The translations under genes were made by a program, and so were the position numbers. From assembly GCA_018398575.1 (NCBI GenBank), contig JAGTXZ010000018.1, positions 1,488,001 to 1,552,000 on the forward strand: DNA of 64,000 bases. Direction: 5' to 3'. Shown here one piece after another: positions 52,515 through 63,892 of this stretch (position 1 is the stretch's first letter; each line of letters opens with the position of its first letter). Source of the stretch: Ampelomyces quisqualis. Its lineage: Eukaryota; Ascomycota; Dothideomycetes; Pleosporales; Phaeosphaeriaceae. The notes below the pieces were generated by a model. It saw only the letters and a program-made list of their open reading frames with translations, was not told the origin of the DNA and ran no database searches.

Positions 52515-55500
52515 AGACAATATATCGCCCAGTGGCCTCGTTACGCCCATCTGGCAACACATGGACGCCACCCTCGCAAAAGGCTAGCTGTGTCATGCAG
52601 TTGTGCCCGCTTCTGCGCGACCCACGCCCGGCTCATGGACATTTCTTTCTTGTGTAAATCGATTGCATTTGTAGCGCTTTGGAGTGCATTATTTCCTATT
52701 TCCTATTTCTATAGAGGGCGATGCGCGTCAAAACGCTATCCCGCGTGAGGTTCCTCCCTGCCGCGCACACGGGTTCCCGCGGACATTCCGGCCATTTCTG
52801 CCAACAACGTCGCCTTGCATTGCGACACTCGAGCGTCTGGGCGGCCTGTTTTGGGCCATTGGTACGCATACGCAGTCTCCCCGCGATGAAGCGGCTGTAC
52901 AAAGATTTCATTACTACTTTCCGGAGGTGACGGCATCAGGTGGAGTTGGGCGGGACGAGGGTATTGGTTACGAGTAGGAAAAGCAGCAGCATTTTTGGGA
53001 ACAGGAGTCATGATTGCTTTTCTGGTTCGGACGAGTAATGGTGAATTGTCCAACGCAGGCGTGGGTCTTTTCCGCATGGGAAAACGATAATGAGCTTGAC
53101 GAACGGTGGATTAATACCGAGGCATGGATGGTCACCGGAAGACACCCTGGTCGTTGCGAGCGTCCGGTCATGATGGTTGACAACGCAGCAAGCCGGCGAG
53201 TCTAGAACTGAAGATCATGCACCTTTGAAATTGGGCATGGACAATGCTTCGGTCCAAGAAGATCGCGTAACGGTTGAGAGGTCGGGCCAGCCGTGACGCA
53301 AGGAGAACAACTGCCACCTGATTGGACAGTACGGTCGGGCAGCATTGTACGAAGTAGCATAGCATTGAACCTAGCCCTATAGACACAAGTTAGAACCTTT
53401 TCCGCTTCATGGCAGTCATTCTTTGGGTTCTTGGTACTCTGTACGGTTTGTACCTAACTCGGGTGCTCAAGTACGTCGGTGGTGCAGTGTCGTTGTGCGA
53501 CCCAACCATGGCGTCCAAGACTCCAAGACTCCAAGTCGTCTGCGGCAGGGGTCCTGGTCACCGCGATGATCCTCATCGCCTCACGACACCAAACACAACA
53601 ACGCCACTCGCCGCCTCACATTATCGACGGTGCCGCCATCAGAGCGGACATGGCGGATTTCGTGTTGCGCGCAATCGAGGCGTCGAATCGGGCCCGCAAA
53701 ACCGCCAGCTGCTGAGTGTGTGTCTCTGCGTGCACATGAGTGGCGGCATCTGGCTTCAATCTCTTCCCAGAAAAAAGCACGTGTGTACTCGGTAAAGCCA
53801 CAGCCCCGTGGAAAATTTAGAAATGATCGCCCTGCTGCGGCGACTGCTTTCACCGCTTTCCTACTGGACGCCGTGCTGGTTTGTCACATGTCGTCACCTG
53901 CATGACTGCGTCGTCTATGTATATCCAGGTGGCGCACATGGACGGCGATCATGCAGAGGGCGGTATGGGTGCAGCATCTCGCATGTTGTGGCAGCAGCTA
54001 GGGTGCGCATTTGCAGTCTCCCATTCTTAGTGAGCATGCCGTGTTCGTGTTCGCAGCAGACGATGCCTCCCAGCGGCCCAGCCCATGCGCCCTGTTGTCG
54101 CTCGCAGCAGCCACCCACGCCAGCCCATGCGCCCTGTTGTCGCTCGCAGCAGCCACCCACGCCTTCGACCAATGCGCTTCGGCGCCCGCGATCCTGCTAA
54201 GCGGAGACGAGTCAAGATCTGCGTCGTCTCCAGAGTGCTGGGAGCCTGCAGTCCCCTCGGCTGATGCTGATGAGGCGTTCGGCAGACACGGCATGTCTTG
54301 TGTGTATGAGCCAGCTATGTAATGCGAGCAAAGACTGTGCGTGCGCCTGCGTGCGCTCCTGGCACTCCGTCACATTGCGCGACTCTGCCTGCATTACTCC
54401 GTAGTCCGTACTCGCATCCAAGGACGCGACTTGTCAGCACATGGTCGTGGACCCCATCTCGCCGCACCCCTTCCGCCCCGGCGCGATGAAACAAGCGTCC
54501 ATGTCTCGAAACAGGGCAATCCCCCACCATGCACTTCCCCATGGTGCCTTCTAAATCGCTTCTCAAACTCCCTTCTCGAAACGCACTCGCAAGACGGCCA
54601 CGTCTCCACTGAACCCTTGTTTCGCCCGTCATACTCCGTACGTAGCGCAAGTATGCATGAGGAATGTGGGACCCTGCACCTCTGTGTGTACAGCGCCTGT
54701 CACTGCAATTACCCTTTCGCTACCACGGCATACATATGCTGGCCGTGTGTCCGCGCAATTTCACCCACTGCGCTGGGAATCATCATGGCAAAGCACACAC
54801 GCTCGCCTTTGTTTGTGCACCGACTGCGCAGAAACACTCGGTGCTTCTGTGCTAAAAGAAGCCCTGGTCCGCAATCATCTGCCCGACGCCGTACACGACA
54901 TGAGTCACATGACACGCTGCTACCTTGGTTGTTGTTTTTCGCTGGTGTTGGGGCGGACAAATGGCAGGGTTGTAGATTGACATGCTGTCAAAGTACGACA
55001 CCGAGATGCGCACATATTACTCATCTCGCAGAACACGCCCCCGTCATCCCACGGTCATACGACATGTTTCTCGCAACCACGTCGGCTGCAGAACTCGTTG
55101 GCTACAGTCCCCCCCCCAACAAGAAAAGAAACTCCTAATTGTTTTTCTTGCCCCAACACGCCGACGTTGTACCTACAGGTATACTCCCATTCCGCCGAGA
55201 GTCTCGGCAAGACTGCCACGAACAACCAAAACAAATCCTTCTTGACGCGCCTTTGCCATAGTCAAGATACGCACTCTGTACACAAACACAGCTACAGATA
55301 TGTACACGCTACATATTTACCGCAAATAGCCATGCCGTTGCGAAAATAACCCCCCCCCCCCTGGAAACTACCCACCTACCTACCATCAAACCACACAACC
55401 ACAACTCCCCCCCCCACTTCCCCAAAAATAACCCATCCCAAAACATACCTCACAGGAATAGAATCAAACACTCCACTACCATCCACTTCCCCCCCATGCA

Positions 55501-56078
55501 CCCCTCTACAGCCCGCACAACAACAACGTTCAAAAAGTCTTCATGGCGCTGCACGATGACGCCGTTGTTCGGCGCTCGATGGAGGAATAGTGCGGAATGA
55601 AAACGCTTTTTTCTTTTTTTTGGCGGTTGCGTTGGTTAGGGGAGGGGAGGACGTGGGTTGATGGTGAAGGAGGGGTTTGTATGTATTATTCGGTAGATAT
55701 GATTCGGTAGATAGTATGTGGGAGGAAAAAAGGACGGGGGGTATCATGAGAAAGCGATGTGCAGACAAGGTACAAAGTGCAAGTTTTGTCATGTGTACAA
55801 TGCGCGCTGGACCGTTGGTTTCTTGCATCTAAGGCATGTCTCTGCGGGCAAATCCACTGAAACTGGGACGGGGTGTTGTTTTCCCAAATGTCTACCATTG
55901 TAATGCCGCTCGATCATGGGCGTTATTCCTAAACGCCACTCGCAGGTTCAAATGCTCAGTCAAATCCCCATTTTCGCCAGCATGTCAACACAGTCATCAA
56001 CGTTGCCTATATTCGTTAGCACATCTGCATCCCGTCACGTCACAGCACACCTCCCACAAAGGACTGGAAAGTGAACAA
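52515..56078. other. 3.5-kb gap without supported genes
   Basis: Neither strand gives a frame with domain content or a consistent splice pattern. It contains a 42-bp direct duplication at 54079, TACTCCGTA at 54395-54403 and 54632-54640, and poly-C runs around 55350-55510. Frames of up to 265 codons starting at 54341 overlap others on the opposite strand. Confidence 0.5.
54079..54162. repeat. 42-bp perfect direct duplication
   Basis: Two adjacent identical copies, 54079-54120 and 54121-54162, beginning CAGCCCATGCGCCCTGTTGT. In frame it would repeat 14 residues, but no gene is supported here. Confidence 0.92.
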
Positions 56079-59000
56079 CTAACTCTCGCTCCCACCAGCT
56101 ACTTTGTCGCTCTTATACACGCGCCCCGAAAACCGCCCCGTCCCACCGGGAAATTTCCCGTCGAACTCGACCTTCTGCGGATCTTGGTCTTTGCTCCACC
56201 CTGTCGTAAAATTCCATCCCGCTTCTAACATGGCTAATTCCCCGTCATCGAGCGATTGCACAATCTCGCCGAGATGCGGGAAATTCGTGGGCAGCATAGC
56301 CGACGAAAGGGCGTTGTAGCGCTTGAGCAGTAGGGGAGTACATGCCGGCGTAGCAACGACTCTGCTGCTGTGATCGAGGGGGGTTTGGTCGTAATTGACG
56401 CCTGGGAGCTTGGCATAGCCGCAGGATTTGAATTCGATGGATTGCAGCGCGGTGTGGCGCTCGGGATCCGATTTGGAGTGTGTGGAGCCAAAGTCGGCGA
56501 GGTTGGTGCCGGGTGAGATTTTGTCGATGATGGAGGTCCATGAGCCGTTGCGAGGGGGGGCGTGGAGGACCGTCTGTGTGGTGGGAGTGGTAGATGCGGT
56601 GGTTTGCGGGATGGGGGCTGCAGCAGCGATTTGCTGTTGCATTAGAGTGACTTCGTTGTCGAGTGCAGTCACGTCCTGTGCGATCCAGTTGATGTTTTGC
56701 TGGTGCTGTACGAGGTGCTGTTGGGTTGGCGCATTCTGCTGCTGGCCTTGTGCTTGCTGATGATTTTGACCTTGCTGCCGAAGGGTGGTATCTGCTTGTA
56801 GAAGGGCATGCAACAGCTGTGTCGCCTGTTGAACACGCGTTGCCAGGTCGGCCAGCGCAGTTTGCAGTGCTGCACCGCCAGCATTCCCTTGTGTTTGTTG
56901 CATCTGGTTCACATGCTGCCATAGTGTCTGAAGTGATTGCGAGAGCCAGTTGAGTAGTTGAGTATTGTTAGGCAGAGGCTGTGGATTCGGCTGAGCTTGA
57001 GCGGCATGAGCTCCAGGATTGGGATTGATAAAATGGAGGCCACCACCTTGTGCAGCATTTGGAGGGGGCGCGGCACCAGCTGCAGCGGCTTGGGCATCCC
57101 GGCTTGGTTTTAATACGGCTGTTAGGGACACAGAGTCAAAAACCAAGTTCTTGAGCTTCAGAGCATCGTGAATTTTGACTAGTTCCAATACTGCCATTGG
57201 GGTTAGCCAGCAGTTCTTCAAAGTCAGCTGCTCCACGTGTGGAAATTTCAGAAGAGCAACTCGCAACCGCTCCGGGTCCCATGTCTGCAACATATCCGCA
57301 GAGAATACCGCGCTGCCATGAGCACGCATGCCTACTGGAATGAGCGGAGCTGGGAGGAGAAGCCTGTTTCTTGCGTGTAGACCCTCGGCGTGCTCACCGC
57401 CATCGGCCCAACCGAAGGTGAGGTTCTGAATGCCTGGATGTTGAGTGACTCGGTTGATGAGCAGGTCGCAAAACGTTGTAACACAGGCGGCAGGGTTCAC
57501 TGAAGGCGTGTGCACGTAGCCAGCTGCATCTTTGCGAACGGTGCGCCAGCCTGGTACTACCATGAGCGTCAAGTTTTTGAGGCTTGGTAGCGCATCCCAA
57601 AAGTCTACACGATCCAATGTAGTCAAGTAGCGATCAGGAAGCCTTGCGATGTTCAGGGTGTGAATCGAAGAGAATGTTGTGGGATTATCAATAATAGAGA
57701 GCATGTACGAAGACAAGAAGGCGTGCTGAGCCCATTCCGTCTCTAGCAGCCATTCCATCTGAGCCTTTGTCAGGCTTGCAGGTACGACCGGACTCCTGAT
57801 CTGCGCAGCATCGTTTGGTGGGAAAACAGACGTGAAAAGAATGCCAGAGTCAGAGGAAACGGGCGGTAGGAGAAAATCGTCGAGCACTTCCTGGTTATCA
57901 AAAGAATTCGGAATTGATGTGTCTCTGGCCTCGTGAGGAACCGCCTCATGTACCAGTTGCGACTCTATATAGGGCATCGGGGGCTGCTTTTTCGCGAGCA
58001 TGCGAACGTCGTCGAGCTCTGAAGACGGTCGCGCTGGGCTGAGGCGATACAGTGTTGCCAGCTTGACGTCTTCATCGTTCGCTTGATGACGCGCCTCTAT
58101 GTGATTCCAAAGCTGCTGCTGTGCTTGTGCGCGGCGGTCTGGAAGTTGCTTTGTCGCACCGAAGACTGCAGTTGGCTGCTGCAGAATGCGGGCACGAATG
58201 GAACGATCTGGACCATTGAGCCAGCCAAGACCGCTATCGATAGACAGCGCCAGCTCTTTGACTTTACTGAGCTCGGAAAAGGCAAGCGTCATGCGCGGTG
58301 TCTCATCAGCAGCGGTTTCCAGGCCAGCGACAGCGTCGAAGCGGCGATATTCCTCGTAAGGCCAATCGTAGGTGCCCCAAAAGCTTTTCTTCCTCTCGGT
58401 CAGGCACTTGACAGGTGGCTGCGCGAGAGACACTTCGGTGACTTCAAAACTCATGCCGTACTGCAAGATGTGCTGCCCGAAGCCCTTGAAGACGTCAAGT
58501 CCATGGCCATTGTAAACCTCGTCGCCATTGGCATTTTTCCAGAAAAAGCCCGGACCATTGCTTTTCGCGATTGTTTTGCCCTTTGTATCAGGCTTGCGGC
58601 CCTGTACCAGCATCCCGTAGATTTCTGTATTGAAGGGCACCACAACGGTCCGGAAGACGACTTGAGAGACGAAGTAGTTGAGCTCTCGGCTGACCATGCG
58701 TAGCGCTTTGATGTCGTCGCGATCCAGATAACTGGCCACCAATACAACGAGCTCGACAGGCAGATTCCACGTTGGGCGGCCAGTAGCATCGACGGGCTTC
58801 TTGCCTAAGCGGTTAGATCGTCTGCTCTTGTCTGCCTTCTTGCCTGCTACCATGGGCTGTCGCCGCTTTGACTTGCTGGCACGAGACAAGCGAAGTTGCG
58901 GATTGATGAAGCTGTACACGGCGGGTAGTTTTGCTCTACTGCGATACTCGGGCCAGATGTCGTTTGCTGCTGGGTCGGGGACGGCGTTGCGATACAGCAG

Positions 59001-59561
59001 AGCGGTGCTGGCGCCCCGAGCCCTCAGGGCGCTGAGAACACCGCCGCTGTCGAGGTTCCCAGCCTCGAAGTTTTGGCGCGACCGCTTCGACGAACCAGGC
59101 TTGTCTCCATCATCGACAAGATCGTCCATGAGGGAGCGGCCTCCGCTGTCTCGGAAATACGATGCTTCCGGGTCGAGGCGGTCCTCGCCCTGGGGATCCC
59201 AGGTATCCAGAATGTGGCGGGGCTGTCGGACGGGCTCATGCTCGACCCCCGAGTCCTCGGCCGAGTCGCTCGCTGCAGACACAGAGGGAGGTGGACGGGG
59301 AGGCCCGGGAGGGGTTGCACCGAGCACGGGGCCTGGGGGAGCGAGCTGGCGGCTGGTGCGCAGGCTCCTGGGTGGCGCGCCTCCGCGGCCACGTCTGGCA
59401 CGGTTTTGCTGCGCAGGTGCCGGTTGTCTTGTGGTTGCTGTGGGCTCGCTGCTACTCGCGTCGCCCGCGGGCGCTTGTGCGCGTCCAGAGCGCCTTGCCC
59501 CCCTGCGCACCACCTGGGTCCAGCCTGAAGCATCTCCGGGCGCCGTGTCGCCGTCGGCCAT
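56079..59561 (-). CDS. Large F-box protein
   Basis: Probable substrate receptor of an SCF ubiquitin ligase. A single exon of 1160 residues from ATG 59561. Residues 1-260 are disordered and Arg/Pro/Gly-rich with a basic patch (KRRQPMVAGKKADKSRRSNR). The F-box is at about 265-305: NLPVELVVLVASYLDRDDIK then LRMVSRELNYFVSQVVFRTV. The middle has leucine-rich-like segments (PHVEQLTLKNCWLTPMAVLE, LKNLVFDSVSLTAVL). A Gln-rich stretch (QTQGNAGGAALQ, QGQNHQQAQGQQQN) precedes the C-terminus, which ends with KVEFDGKFPGGTGRFSGRVY. Substrate unknown. A heptamer array lies directly upstream of the start. Confidence 0.82.
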   Translation of the reverse strand: MADGDTAPGDASGWTQVVRRGARRSGRAQAPAGDASSSEPTATTRQPAPAQQNRARRGRGGAPPRSLRTSRQLAPPGPVLGATPPGPPRPPPSVSAASDSAEDSGVEHEPVRQPRHILDTWDPQGEDRLDPEASYFRDSGGRSLMDDLVDDGDKPGSSKRSRQNFEAGNLDSGGVLSALRARGASTALLYRNAVPDPAANDIWPEYRSRAKLPAVYSFINPQLRLSRASKSKRRQPMVAGKKADKSRRSNRLGKKPVDATGRPTWNLPVELVVLVASYLDRDDIKALRMVSRELNYFVSQVVFRTVVVPFNTEIYGMLVQGRKPDTKGKTIAKSNGPGFFWKNANGDEVYNGHGLDVFKGFGQHILQYGMSFEVTEVSLAQPPVKCLTERKKSFWGTYDWPYEEYRRFDAVAGLETAADETPRMTLAFSELSKVKELALSIDSGLGWLNGPDRSIRARILQQPTAVFGATKQLPDRRAQAQQQLWNHIEARHQANDEDVKLATLYRLSPARPSSELDDVRMLAKKQPPMPYIESQLVHEAVPHEARDTSIPNSFDNQEVLDDFLLPPVSSDSGILFTSVFPPNDAAQIRSPVVPASLTKAQMEWLLETEWAQHAFLSSYMLSIIDNPTTFSSIHTLNIARLPDRYLTTLDRVDFWDALPSLKNLTLMVVPGWRTVRKDAAGYVHTPSVNPAACVTTFCDLLINRVTQHPGIQNLTFGWADGGEHAEGLHARNRLLLPAPLIPVGMRAHGSAVFSADMLQTWDPERLRVALLKFPHVEQLTLKNCWLTPMAVLELVKIHDALKLKNLVFDSVSLTAVLKPSRDAQAAAAGAAPPPNAAQGGGLHFINPNPGAHAAQAQPNPQPLPNNTQLLNWLSQSLQTLWQHVNQMQQTQGNAGGAALQTALADLATRVQQATQLLHALLQADTTLRQQGQNHQQAQGQQQNAPTQQHLVQHQQNINWIAQDVTALDNEVTLMQQQIAAAAPIPQTTASTTPTTQTVLHAPPRNGSWTSIIDKISPGTNLADFGSTHSKSDPERHTALQSIEFKSCGYAKLPGVNYDQTPLDHSSRVVATPACTPLLLKRYNALSSAMLPTNFPHLGEIVQSLDDGELAMLEAGWNFTTGWSKDQDPQKVEFDGKFPGGTGRFSGRVYKSDKVAGGSES

Positions 59562-59568
59562 GATTGCG

Positions 59569-59632
59569 CGTGTGCAGTGTGCAGTGTGCAGTGTGGAGTG
59601 TGCAGTGTGCAGTGTGCAGTGTGCAGTGTGCA
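59569..59632. repeat. Heptamer array (CAGTGTG) x 9 beside the F-box start
   Basis: About nine copies of TGTGCAG/CAGTGTG with one variant, starting only 8-10 nt upstream of the F-box gene's ATG, hence in its 5' leader. Repeat-number changes could alter leader structure; that is inference. Confidence 0.92.
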
Positions 59633-59944
59633 GGAAAAGCTATTGTCGAACAATAAAAGCTAGCGAGTGGAGGAGATTTGGGGCGAGTCTCCACGTGACA
59701 TGAAGTAAGCGCCCGCTGTCATTGGTGATTACCGGTGGCCGTTGGTGGTGAGATGATATGATTGTGAGGCGTGAGAGAGCTCCAGGTGGTGGAGCTCCAC
59801 TGTCCAGCCAGCAGTCACTCGCCAAACATGGCTTAGCTTCGGGAACACCCTTGCCCCGCTCGTTTGGCAACTTCACCACCACCACCACCAGGCATCACGT
59901 TCACATTCCGTCATCGCCATCTTTTGTGTCGCTTGCATTGTGCA

Positions 59945-61011
59945 ATGGTCGTCTCTCCCCAGCCCCCGCCCACTACATTCCTGGGCCTACCCAGAGAACT
60001 GCGCGACCACATCATTGGCTTCCTCGCGCTGCCACACTTCGTCTACACGTCCAGTGACAAGCCCAACACGGCAAATCTACACCGCTCCATGCTTCCAGCA
60101 CACACATTTGTCGACACCCGCATTCATCTGCCCTGTCGTATTTCGCCTTATGTGCTTGGCGTTTGCCGACAACTGCGGGAAGAATGCTTGCAATACCACA
60201 GTCGCGCTCTCAACTCTCATTCGTCTGCGGCCGCACACGTGCAGGCATCGCAGGAACCGCCAGTAAGTAACACATTGGCGGAGCGGGTAGGCCAGGAAGT
60301 CGACGAGGAAGTCGAGCGCCTTGGTGAGCACCCCCTCCGCATCACACTAGAGGTCCAACGGCAGCTTCGAGGGAAATTCGGATATGCAATCCCTGTTCGC
60401 GAGGAGCTGTCGCCCCGCTTCTTAGCCCTGTTACCGCTTATGGACAGAGCGAGGAAGCTACGACTTGTCATTTGGCCAGGGTACGATTGGTGGATCGGTG
60501 CTCGACCCAAGACTTTCACCAATATAAATGGTCGCATCAAGATTGATGAGAATGCTCCGCCCAAACCTGATGCACTATCAGTGTCCATTGGAAAGGTTTT
60601 AGACCGCCTACCTGCCGTTGAGGAGCTGCAAGTTGATGTCTTGGCCCACGTGGCCGATCTATCTCGATGGGACCTCCCGGATTTCATATGGACAAAGATA
60701 CAGTACTGGCTCGACGGACCAATTGCATCTGGAGATGGTCACGCCTTGCAGAAGGTTGGCAGAAAAATCACTGGAGTGTGGAGTCCTGGGTGTATTGAGA
60801 CCTTGTACGACCAACAAGAGACACGGGCAGGCGATGGTAGCAAATGGCATATCAGAAGGCATGGCGACATGCGCACGGTATGTCATAGTATCGCATGATT
60901 GGAATAGACATTGCTGAATCAAAGCAGCCCAAACTGGTCGCTCTCGCTGGTCCGGGCGAGCTCGATCACCTCATCGAGACCGTGGACGAAGAATTCGATC
61001 GAACATATTAG
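59945..61011 (+). CDS. Small F-box-like protein of unknown function
   Basis: Exons 59945-60877 and 60928-61011 (50-nt intron, phase 0) give 338 residues. The N-terminus TFLGLPRELRDHIIGFLALP resembles the degenerate F-box of many Dothideomycete proteins. Next come LPCRISPYVLGVCRQLREEC and the core FLALLPLMDRARKLRLVIWP, which is typical of this expanded fungal family. The spliced end is ALAGPGELDHLIETVDEEFD. It is divergent from the large F-box gene across 383 nt. Confidence 0.72.
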
Positions 61012-62530
61012 CTTGCCAACATTACTGCACGGGAAAGTATAGCGATGTTTCTTGTGTCTGTGCGGTAGATGGTAGACAACATGTTGTCATCTCACATCAT
61101 TCCAATCGTGCAATATTCCATCCATCTTCTCTCGCAGTCGTAACCCTCCAATTCTTCCTCCCATGACCCAACAGCGCGAAAACATCATAACACGTACCGA
61201 AAACCCGACGCAATACCGCCAACGCCCAAGTCAAATACGCTTGATTCTTCATCCCCAGAGAAATCTCAAATCTGGCACTTGCCCTCCATCCAATGTTCGT
61301 TCCACTCTTGTCTACCTACGGTATCCCCATAGCGAACAGCCCAGCTCAGGTTCTGGTCCAGCTCGCCCCGTTCGGCTCCAACAGACGGCTGCACTGAAAA
61401 GTCGAGCAATCTGAACCGTACACGTATAGCCTTCCTAATTTCCTGGTCCATTACCAAAGCACCGAAGCCAGGAAGCAGGAGCAGGCCATCTGACCATGCG
61501 TTAGCTGAGACACTTCTACACTGAACTCTCAGTAAAACAAATTTCAAATTTATGAGGAACGGAATACATATAGTTTTACTTCCTACAAGCTAACAAATTT
61601 ATTAAGATTGGACAGATAGAGTTGGTTTAAGTTTCAGTTCTTATTAGGGTAAGGGAAGAGGAATAAACTAACAAACTGTTATAAGCAAAGGATAAAGAAG
61701 TAATTTGTAGTTCATGGCTGATTTATTTGAAATTCTTGCTTGTTACAGGTTATTGTAGAAATATCTTGGCTAACGTATACAATTTAGGTCGCGGGCAAGT
61801 GCTACTCCTGTTACCGTAAATCCATTTGTGAAGTCTTAGGGAATCCCAATCCGCGATAGATTAGATATCCGCGCCTATAGGTGCAAATGTTAGGTTGCTT
61901 TGATGTATCTGCCTGGTAAACCTTTGTGGTAGCCTAAGAGCTGTTCGCTCAAGTGGTGATCTTTTCGACCATTGCTTCGCTCTTGCACTGGGCAAGTAAA
62001 GCCATGTCTGGGTCGTCGGAATGACGCGAGCTGTGCCGTATTTTGCATAAGGAATCGAAAGCTAGGGCAGAAAGATTGCTGGTATGTAAAGTCAAGGAAG
62101 TTGCCTCGAACATCGCGTTCCCGACGATGTAAGCACACCAACGCAAGACACTTCTGGAACCGTCGAGGCGTAAAGATATGCAACCAAGAAGTCGTGATGT
62201 GGATTGAGGTGTTCAAGTGTTAGCCTCTGATGTCATCAGGCTAAACCTCAATGCGCGCTCCATACCGAATTGGAGGACGGCGGCACACCTCAAGGGCTCC
62301 ACCAACCCCCTCATGTAACCGGCAACAGGATTTCGCATTGGTGAACCCACACATCATGATCGCTATGCATTCTCCTGACACCCACACTCTCTGTCCCCCA
62401 ACGCGACCCCTTGCCTCGCTCGCGCCATAGAATCGCGACCCTACACCACACGACGCATCGGACGCCATTCACATCACGCAATCTGCCTGAGCAAAAGTCC
62501 AAGGTTGTGCTACGTCTGTCTCGAACCATA
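61012..62530. other. 1.5-kb gap with an AT-rich patch
   Basis: 61540-61870 is strongly TA-rich with stops in all frames, like the islands at 7.9 and 15.5 kb. The remainder has only short unassigned frames. Confidence 0.5.
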
Positions 62531-63892
62531 ATGGCCTTACAATACTTGTCAGATAGAAACGGATGGTTGTCGTTCAAGCACAGCACTCCTGTGCTGTACA
62601 TTACAGCAGAGGATGAGGAGTTCGACATAGAGACGATGACCGCCTGGCGGGATGAAGGCTTCATCGTAAAGTATGTGCCCATGGGTAAAGGCGGGAAGCA
62701 ATACGTGCAAACACTATACAAGCTGGGCGACAATATGGGCATCGGTGAGCGTTATGCGATCGTAGGTATATAGCCCTTTACTAGCTCAGCGCAACACCTG
62801 TCTTTCTTGAACAATCTATCGCCCGTCAGTATGTGCATTTGAGCTGACCAGCCTCCCAGCATTTGGCGACGCAGCTGCCATATGTCTTGACATATTCTCC
62901 GAGCCCAAAACCGCAACTTCGAAACTCTGCTGCCTGATCGCATATTATCCTTCCTCGATACCCGACACGCGTCATCGTTTCACCGCATCTTTCCGTGTAC
63001 TGGTGCATCTCGCTCAAGGCACCCCTGGTAACGAGGACACTGTCGGCGTCACGCGACGACCAGAGGTTCTGGGCATACAAGGAAAACGAAGGACGGTTCA
63101 GAAGCGCATTACAGCAGGAATAGGCGCAGGAAGTCAGCAAACCAAAGTCACGTATCCGATCTTCACATACGAGGGTGTAGATGCAGGCTTCGCTGAGCAC
63201 GACTTGGACGAATACGATGCAGTCGCGGATGCAATTGCTTGGAGTCGAAGTCTGAGCATGGTCCGGAGGGGCTTTGGCGCAGAAGTCGATCTTGAGAAGG
63301 TATGGGACGAGAATGAAGAGCGTGAGTTGAGCGTGACACATCAGCTAGCAACAACAACTAACTTGACGCAGAAAAGTACCGCGGCAAGGACGTGGAAAAA
63401 CTGCTCGAGACCTACGTCAAAGAACCGAAACCCTTCGTCAACTTCACTCCAACCATGATCGGGGGCCACGGGCCTCAGGAACTACGCCGCTTCTACCGCG
63501 ATTTCTTCCTCAAAGAAGCCCCACCGTCCCTACACATGCGCCTCATCTCGCGAACGATCGGTGTAGACAAAATTGTCGATGAGCTATACATCCAGTTCAA
63601 ACACACCTGCCAGGTTCCCTGGATCCTGCCAGGCGTGTCGCCTACAAACCAAAAGGTCGAAATTGTCGTCGTCTCGATTGTAGCCTTTCGAGCTGGCAAA
63701 GTCTGGTCCGAACGTATATACTGGGATCAAGCAAGCGTGCTGTTTCAAATTGGCTTGTTGGATCCCGATGAAGTCCCTGAGAAGTTCAAGAAAGATGGGT
63801 TGGAGATGCTGCCTGTTAGTGGCAGTGAGGCGGCGAGGAAGGTCATGGATGTTGAGGCTGAGGATGCGAATGACATGATTGAGGATTGGTGA
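62531..63892 (+). CDS. Dienelactone-hydrolase-like / NTF2-like fusion protein
   Basis: Exons 62531-62765, 62860-63321 and 63372-63892 (94- and 50-nt introns) give 405 residues. The first part follows the alpha/beta fold of dienelactone hydrolase: VLYITAEDEEFDIETMTAWR, RYAIVAFGDAAAICLDIFSE, CCLIAYYPSSIPDTRH, and FTYEGVDAGFAEHDLDEY around the catalytic-His position. The nucleophile is not the usual GxCxG (GDA appears there), so hydrolase activity is doubtful. From about residue 230, KYRGKDVEKLLETYVKEPKP leads to an NTF2/SnoaL-like half: GPQELRRFYRDFFLKEAPPS, VDELYIQFKHTCQVPWILPG and VWSERIYWDQASVLFQIGLL. Confidence 0.75.

Noticed and set aside
53400..55340. Possible gene cluster in the 52.5-56 kb gap
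   Set aside because: No frame has domain content, consistent splice sites or a leader; overlapping frames on both strands cancel each other.
58801..59703. 300-codon plus frame
   Set aside because: Antisense to the F-box protein's disordered N-terminus; its Cys/Val tail is the translated heptamer array.
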